From Planctomycetota bacterium (lineage in GTDB: Bacteria > Planctomycetota > Planctomycetia > Pirellulales > Pirellulaceae): DNA of 64,000 bases. The position numbers were made by a program, and so were the translations under genes. This document shows, piece by piece, positions 58,903 through 64,000 of this stretch. The notes under the pieces were generated by a model. It saw only the letters and a list, made by a program, of their open reading frames with translations. It was not told the origin of the DNA and searched no databases. Every line of letters starts with the position of its first letter. Position 1 is the first letter of the stretch. The DNA lies in NCBI GenBank assembly GCA_029259935.1, contig JAJDEH010000023.1, forward strand, positions 1 through 64,000. Reading direction: 5' to 3'.

Positions 58903-61188
58903 TTAGCGGCGATGTCGACCGCCACCACCGCCTCCTCCTCCGCTTCCGCCACTTCCGCCGCTACGGCTGCCGCTACGTCCGCCTCGACCGCCGTTGCGAT
59001 CTCCGCCTTCGCGTCGGCGAGGCCGGCGAGATCGCTCGTCCCCTCCCCCGCCCCCTTCTCCTTCTTCGCCTTCCTCGGAACTGGCCATGTCATCTTCGAT
59101 GCCCAGTTGCTCCAAGGCCTGACGCCGGCTGAGCTTAACACGGTCGTGATCGTCAACATCGATCACCAGCACCTTCATCTCGTCGCCGTTCTTGCAGACA
59201 TCTCCGACACTGCTGACGAAGCCGGTGGACAATTCGCTAATGTGGCACAGCCCATCGCGACCGGGCAGAATTTCGACAAAACAACCAAAATCCTTGACAC
59301 TCGTCACGGTACCGTCGTAGATCTTGCCAATCTGGACGGTCGCCGTGCAGTCTTCGATTTGCTTCATCGCCGCCGCCGCCCACTCGCCATTCGAGCAGGC
59401 CACGGTAACGGTTCCCGAATCGTCGACTTCGATGACCGTGCCCGTTTTTTCCTGAATCGCGCGGATATTCTTTCCGCCAGGGCCGATCAGCATGCCAATC
59501 TTGTCGGGGTCGATATGCGTACGAAGCAACCGAGGAGCATAATTGGAAAGCTCGGTCTTGGGTCGAGGAATCGTGGTCAGCATTTTTCGCAGGATTTCGA
59601 TGCGAGCATCGCGCGACTGAGCAAGGGTCGCTCGAATAATCTCTTCGCTGACGCCCGTGATCTTGAGATCCAATTGGATGCCCGTGATCCCGCGCTGGGT
59701 ACCGGCGATCTTGAAGTCCATGTCGCCGAAATGATCCTCGTCGCCAAGAATATCGGTCAGCAGAACCCACTTGTCATCCGATTCCTTCACCATACCGACG
59801 GAAATACCCGCCACGGGATTGGTGATCGGCACGCCAGCCGCCATCAAGCCCAGAGTCGCACCACAAACGCTGGCCATCGACGACGAGCCGTTTGATTCCA
59901 GAATGTCGGAAATGATGCGAATGGTATAGGGAAAGTCATCGGGAGCCGGAATAACGGGATTCACGCTTCGTTCCGCGAGTGCTCCGTGCCCGATTTCGCG
60001 ACGGCCCGGACCGCGAATCGGCCGGCACTCTCCCACCGAAAACGGCGGGAAGTTGTAATCGAGCATGAATTTTTTGGAATACTCGTCGATCAGCCCGTCG
60101 ACTCGCTGTTCGTCCTTGGCGGTTCCCAGCGCCACCGTGATCAGCGACTGAGTTTCACCACGTTGGAAAACGGCGGAACCGTGGGTGCGCGGAAGCACGT
60201 CCACGTGGCACTCGATGTTTCGCAAGCTCTTGTTGTCACGGCCGTCGGCGCGAGTGCCGGCCAGAATCAGATCGCGAACGACGATCTCTTCAAGATCATG
60301 CCAAGCCGTACGGAATCGCTTGGGGCAGATCGCGCCTTCGGCTTCCGGATCGGGAATCGTTTCGTTCTTGGCCCGTTCCTTCAGGCCGCTGACGGCCTCG
60401 GCTCGCGCTTGTTTGCCATCGGTTTGCTTGGCGGCTTTGAAATCGTCGTAGTACGAGTTCTTGAGCCGATCTACCAGGCCATCGTCCTCGGGCGGCGTGA
60501 ATTCCATTTTCTCGACGCCGACCTTGTCCGCCAGTTCGCGCTGCAAGTCGCAGATTTCGCGAATCACTCCGTGTGCGAAGGTAATCGCGGCCACCATGTC
60601 GTCTTCGGGCATTTCACGGGCGAAGCCCTCGATCATGGCGACTGCATCTTGGCTGCCGGATACGATCAAATCCAAATCACTCTCTTCGAGATCGTCGTGA
60701 GTCGGGAAGGCGATAAATTCGCCATCAATTCGGCCAACGCGGACGGAAGCGACCGGGCCAGCAAATGGCAATGACGAAATATGGAGTGCCGTCGCGCTGC
60801 CGTTCATTGCGAGAACGTCGCCGTCATTCTGCCGGTCGCTAGAAACGACGAAGCTCTGGCATTGGACTTCGTCGTTAAATCCCTTGGGAAACAGTGGCCG
60901 GATTGGCCGATCGCACAAACGGGCGGTCAGAGTTTCCTTGGTCGTGGGCCGGCCTTCGCGTTTAAGAAAGCCACCCGGAAATTTGCCCGCCGCCGCGGTT
61001 CGCTCGCGGTAATCACACATCAAGGGGAAGAAATCGATGCCCTCGCGCGGTGACCCCGTGGCGACGGCGTTAAGCACCACGGTATCGCCGTAGCGAACCA
61101 CAACCGAGGACGTCGCTTGTTTGGCTAACTGCCCTGTCTCCATCGATAGTAAACTCTTGCCAATCTGCTTTTCTACACGTACTTTCAC
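58903..61188 (-). CDS. pnp: Polyribonucleotide nucleotidyltransferase (PNPase)
   Basis: 761 residues from a GTG at 61188 (VKVRVEKQIGKSLLSMETG); AGTAGG ends six bases upstream. The frame stays open further up, but no other start is as well placed. Two RNase-PH domains, FFPLMCDYRERTAAAGKFPGGFLKREGRP and YNFPPFSVGECRPIRGPGRREIGHGALAERS, are followed by a KH domain (IGMLIGPGGKNIRAIQEKTG) and an S1 domain (VTSVKDFGCFVEILPGRDGLCHISEL). A 60-residue Gly/Arg-rich tail, unlike the Escherichia enzyme, follows. The enzyme degrades RNA from the 3' end with phosphate and is part of degradosomes. Cotranscribed with rpsO. Confidence 0.96.
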   Translation of the reverse strand: MKVRVEKQIGKSLLSMETGQLAKQATSSVVVRYGDTVVLNAVATGSPREGIDFFPLMCDYRERTAAAGKFPGGFLKREGRPTTKETLTARLCDRPIRPLFPKGFNDEVQCQSFVVSSDRQNDGDVLAMNGSATALHISSLPFAGPVASVRVGRIDGEFIAFPTHDDLEESDLDLIVSGSQDAVAMIEGFAREMPEDDMVAAITFAHGVIREICDLQRELADKVGVEKMEFTPPEDDGLVDRLKNSYYDDFKAAKQTDGKQARAEAVSGLKERAKNETIPDPEAEGAICPKRFRTAWHDLEEIVVRDLILAGTRADGRDNKSLRNIECHVDVLPRTHGSAVFQRGETQSLITVALGTAKDEQRVDGLIDEYSKKFMLDYNFPPFSVGECRPIRGPGRREIGHGALAERSVNPVIPAPDDFPYTIRIISDILESNGSSSMASVCGATLGLMAAGVPITNPVAGISVGMVKESDDKWVLLTDILGDEDHFGDMDFKIAGTQRGITGIQLDLKITGVSEEIIRATLAQSRDARIEILRKMLTTIPRPKTELSNYAPRLLRTHIDPDKIGMLIGPGGKNIRAIQEKTGTVIEVDDSGTVTVACSNGEWAAAAMKQIEDCTATVQIGKIYDGTVTSVKDFGCFVEILPGRDGLCHISELSTGFVSSVGDVCKNGDEMKVLVIDVDDHDRVKLSRRQALEQLGIEDDMASSEEGEEGEGGGGGDERSRRPRRREGGDRNGGRGGRSGSRSGGSGGSGGGGGGGGRHRR

Positions 61189-61373
61189 TTTCAACCTACT
61201 TTCTTTCGTTCTCCGTGCGTTCCGACGTACGCCACATTCGCATTCCAAGCGGTCTACCGTTAAGAATTGCCAACAGTATCCACACCGGCCTTGGAATAGC
61301 GGTGGAAATGGCTCGACACCGTCGCGTAGAGGAGAAGGTGACCCTAGAATCGGGACAATGCGACTTTTTGCGA

Positions 61374-61643
61374 CTACTTGCGAATTCCCAGTCGCCCGAT
61401 GATATCAAGATAACGTTGAGGATCGACCTTTCGGAGATAATCCAAAAGACGACGTCTACGACTCACCATGGCCAACAGGCCACGCCGCGTGGCGTAGTCC
61501 TTGTTGTGAGTTCGCATGTGTTCGGTCAGATTATTAATCCGTGTGGTGAGGACCGCAATCTGCACCTCAGGCGATCCCGAATCGTCATCGGCACGCTTGA
61601 ATTCTTGGATTAATTCCTGTTTCCGCTCTTTCGTGATCGTCAT
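61374..61643 (-). CDS. rpsO: 30S ribosomal protein S15
   Basis: 89 residues, normal length. [74 protein letters not shown] is the classic S15 pattern; it binds 16S rRNA early in assembly. The rpsO-pnp order is widely conserved. Between them (61189-61373) there may be an attenuation or processing site, but no clear hairpin is visible. S15 often represses its own translation through its leader. Confidence 0.97.
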   Translation of the reverse strand: MTITKERKQELIQEFKRADDDSGSPEVQIAVLTTRINNLTEHMRTHNKDYATRRGLLAMVSRRRRLLDYLRKVDPQRYLDIIGRLGIRK

Positions 61644-62030
61644 CTGCTACTGTGACTGCTTCGCGTCGACCAGCCTTCGTGGGCCAGGTTCTCTGCTTAA
61701 ATCGCGTGTAACCTTAGGCTGTAAAACAATTTATAAAAAACTGCTCTACGACTCCCTACGTCTTGGCTCGAGGCGTGCGTCTCCTTGCTTTGCAATTGTC
61801 AGAACTGTACTTACCCATCAAACTACAAACAACATAAGATAGTAAATGTAGCAATCTTCGGTCGATTTGCAACCGCAAACGCGAGATTCTCAAAACTGCC
61901 AATTTGCGAGATTCGCAGTGTTGAGGATAATGGAGTTATTCCTTTTCCCATAGCGGCGTTTTCCTCGCGCCCGCACTCAGGCACCCCCAGAACGTCTGGT
62001 GGGTCGAACACCAAGTCAACGGTCCCTGTG
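61644..62030. other. Divergent spacer between rpsO and the TPR gene
   Basis: Must carry promoters in both directions. I see AT-rich patches (TTTATAAATTG on the minus strand near 61724-61734, and AACATAAGATAGTAAATG at 61833-61850) but no convincing -35/-10 pairs. No gene or RNA feature recognised. Confidence 0.35.
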
Positions 62031-64000
62031 ATGAGCGAATCTTGTCGCGCTTGTGAGCGCCGCGTGGAAGCTGACGCTGAAGTTTGTCCCCACTGTGGTG
62101 CTGCAAGCCCGACTGCGGGTGATCAGCACTCTCGTTCAACGAATGCCGGGGGGCACGATCAAGAGCCGGAGGGCAATAACAACGTGAAGACAACGACGAG
62201 TGCGGTGCCGGAATTCAAAAGTGATGCGTCCGACAAATGGCGGACTCATTTTCATGACGGACTGGAGGCGGTAGCCGACAACGATTATGACGACGCGTTG
62301 ACCTCGTTCAGCCAAGCTCTGATAGACGCGCCCGACGAAGAACTGGGCCCATGCTACGCGATGCGCGGCTATGTCTATGTTTGCTTGGAAGAACATGACC
62401 GCGCGCTCGACGACTGCAATGCCGCGTTGGAAGAAAATGCCAACGACGGCGAAGCCTACCTATGGCGCGGCACGGCGAAGATGGAATTGGATAACTGGGC
62501 TGGCGCTCTGGAGGACTATTCCCGCGCGATACAACTGTGCCCCGACTCGGCCGACGAATATCGCCAGGTCGGAATCGCCCGGTCGGAACGGGCTTTGGAA
62601 GCGATGAGAAACCGGGTTCGTCAGGGAGAGTCGAGCGCCGAGTTGTTTCTTGACCGAGCCATGATCTATTCGTTCCGAGGCGACAATGAAAAGGCCATTC
62701 GCGATTTTACTCAAGCCTTGGAGTTGGATGCCGACAACGCAGTCGCCTACCTGCAGCGGGCCCAACGTCTCGCCGCGAACGGACAGCACGAAGAATGTAT
62801 TCAGGATTGCACGCGGGCCATTCAACTTGGATTGGACGAAGACGAGATCTACGCGTGGCGTGGCCGCAGTTTGTTTGCCATCGGCAAGAACGAAGAAGCG
62901 CTGGCCGACTTGTCTCGCGCGGCACGAGACGCTGGTGATCGCGGCGAGTTGTTGTTCTGCCGAGGCCAGGTTCAGATCGCGCTAGGTCAAATTGCTGCCG
63001 CCATCGAAGACTTTACCGCGGCACTTGAGATTGATCCGTGTAATACCAACGCGATTGTGGCCCGCGGATCTGCTTATTTAGCGATTCAGAACGTGGCCAA
63101 GGCGATTGAAGACTATTCTGAATCGCTCGAATTGGTACCGGCCGACGCGGAGACGTTGGTGCTGCGGGGCGAGGCCAACTTGTATCTCAACAATCTCGAC
63201 GCGGCGTTGCACGACTTCGACGAAGCCCTGGCTTTAAACGCAATCTGCGCTCCGGCTTATCGAGGTCGCGGGATTAGCTTGGCGCGCCGTGGCGAGGATC
63301 AAGCCGCGTTAAAGGAAATCAACAAGGCGATCCGTCTCGACAGCCGCTATGCGTCGGCCCTGTTCAACCGGGGCGTGCTGCGGGCCAAGCACAAGCAGTT
63401 TACCGAAGCGATGTCTGATTTTGAAAAGGCTCGGAGTTGTGGCTTGGAACCGCGTGAACTGGCCGAACTTTCCTATCAACGGGCGATCATTCACTTTGAA
63501 AACAAACACCTCGAGCAGGCGCTCGAAGACGTCGACGAAGCAATTCGCCTGCGGCCGGATCACTCGGAAGCGCTGGTTTGGCGCGCACGCATTTTTGGCA
63601 ATCTAGGCCGCTGGCGCGATGCCGTCGATTCCATGCAGCGGGCCGTGCAAGTGTCGCCCGCCAGCCGCCAACGCCACCAGAAACATGCCCATGCGTTTGG
63701 CCAACGAGCGGTGGACGTGTTCGGTTTGGCCATTCAGCGCGAGCCTCGGCAGGCCCAAGGTTACCGTGATCGAGGTATCGCTCATGAACTGCTAGGTGAT
63801 CACGAGCAGGCTCTGGCCGATCTGTCGAAAGCAATTGAACTTGAACCGGACGAGTTGGATTCGCGGCTTCATCGCAGCGCTATGTTGATCTCCGTGGGGA
63901 ACTATCGAGACGCGCTGGGCGACTTGAACCGGGCGATTGAAATGGATGACCAACAGGCCATGAGTTTCTTTCGGAGAGGTGCTTGCCATCGGCGGCTCGG
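62031..64000 (+). CDS. Zinc-ribbon TPR-repeat protein, C-terminus beyond window
   Basis: At least 656 residues from the ATG at 62031; the frame is still open at the right edge. N-terminus MSESCRACERRVEADAEVCP then HCG: a CxxC...CxxC zinc ribbon (Cys5, Cys8, Cys19, Cys22). After a polar linker (24-70), a continuous array of TPR units (about 34 residues each: DGLEAVADNDYDDALTSFSQALIDAPDE, DNEKAIRDFTQALELDADN, HLEQALEDVDEAIRLRPDH) runs to the edge, roughly 16 of them. No signal peptide or membrane helix. It is probably a large scaffold protein. Not in an operon that can be seen. Confidence 0.85.
   Translation, partial: MSESCRACERRVEADAEVCPHCGAASPTAGDQHSRSTNAGGHDQEPEGNNNVKTTTSAVPEFKSDASDKWRTHFHDGLEAVADNDYDDALTSFSQALIDAPDEELGPCYAMRGYVYVCLEEHDRALDDCNAALEENANDGEAYLWRGTAKMELDNWAGALEDYSRAIQLCPDSADEYRQVGIARSERALEAMRNRVRQGESSAELFLDRAMIYSFRGDNEKAIRDFTQALELDADNAVAYLQRAQRLAANGQHEECIQDCTRAIQLGLDEDEIYAWRGRSLFAIGKNEEALADLSRAARDAGDRGELLFCRGQVQIALGQIAAAIEDFTAALEIDPCNTNAIVARGSAYLAIQNVAKAIEDYSESLELVPADAETLVLRGEANLYLNNLDAALHDFDEALALNAICAPAYRGRGISLARRGEDQAALKEINKAIRLDSRYASALFNRGVLRAKHKQFTEAMSDFEKARSCGLEPRELAELSYQRAIIHFENKHLEQALEDVDEAIRLRPDHSEALVWRARIFGNLGRWRDAVDSMQRAVQVSPASRQRHQKHAHAFGQRAVDVFGLAIQREPRQAQGYRDRGIAHELLGDHEQALADLSKAIELEPDELDSRLHRSAMLISVGNYRDALGDLNRAIEMDDQQAMSFFRRGACHRRL

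Overview
The window reads as chromosomal DNA from a planctomycete, most likely of the Pirellula/Rhodopirellula type. The signs are a secreted protein whose export region ends in LEGRTMLAAD, an ECF sigma factor paired with a large receptor-like Ser/Thr kinase, membrane proteins with an N-terminal NPYxSP tag, a VWA protein next to an alpha/alpha-toroid protein, an AroD-AroE fusion, and families of short palindromic repeats. No tRNA, rRNA or CRISPR array was seen. The assignment to a group rests on these motifs, not on a search.

Region by region: 1-9.5 kb is minus-strand and holds a Na+/solute symporter (cut by the window edge), a small membrane partner, an ABC ATPase with a large membrane lipoprotein, an HD-GYP protein, and an xdhC/mocA pair (molybdenum-hydroxylase maturation) split by a small cassette that encodes a four-helix-bundle protein between TGCAAAAT-rich inverted ends. 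From 9.5 to 21.5 kb come a MITE-like hairpin, an ArsM-like methyltransferase, the sigma/kinase pair, a secreted Ig/cadherin-like protein, mcsA-mcsB (protein-arginine phosphorylation), a 193-bp nested inverted repeat and a membrane-spermidine-synthase fusion. From 21.6 to 28.2 kb lies the most interesting locus: a P450, an FMO-like flavoprotein, a ketosynthase III and an unrecognised membrane protein, with a GT-C glycosyltransferase diverging from them across a strong nested dyad. It looks like an uncharacterised biosynthetic cluster.

From 28.2 to 34.6 kb is a repeat graveyard: two remnants of HUH (Y1/REP-associated) transposases, four copies of a GGCAGAATGAT repeat, paired GC-rich hairpins and REP-like palindromes, with only a few small genes between them (a small secreted protein, a zinc-ribbon membrane protein, a secretin-like fragment). 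From 34.6 to 50.7 kb are a two-domain cyanophycinase-like protein, coaD with two partners, a divergent NodB-like protein, a VWA protein, a toroid protein, a CobA-HemD fusion, a TPR protein, rpsT, pyrK, a pseudouridine synthase and a lipoprotein.

The last part, 50.7-64 kb, is mostly housekeeping on the minus strand: an unusual prepilin peptidase joined to aroK and aroDE, mutL with an endonuclease motif, an NtrC/NtrB-like pair, and rpsO-pnp ending in a clear terminator. A plus-strand zinc-ribbon/TPR protein runs off the right edge.
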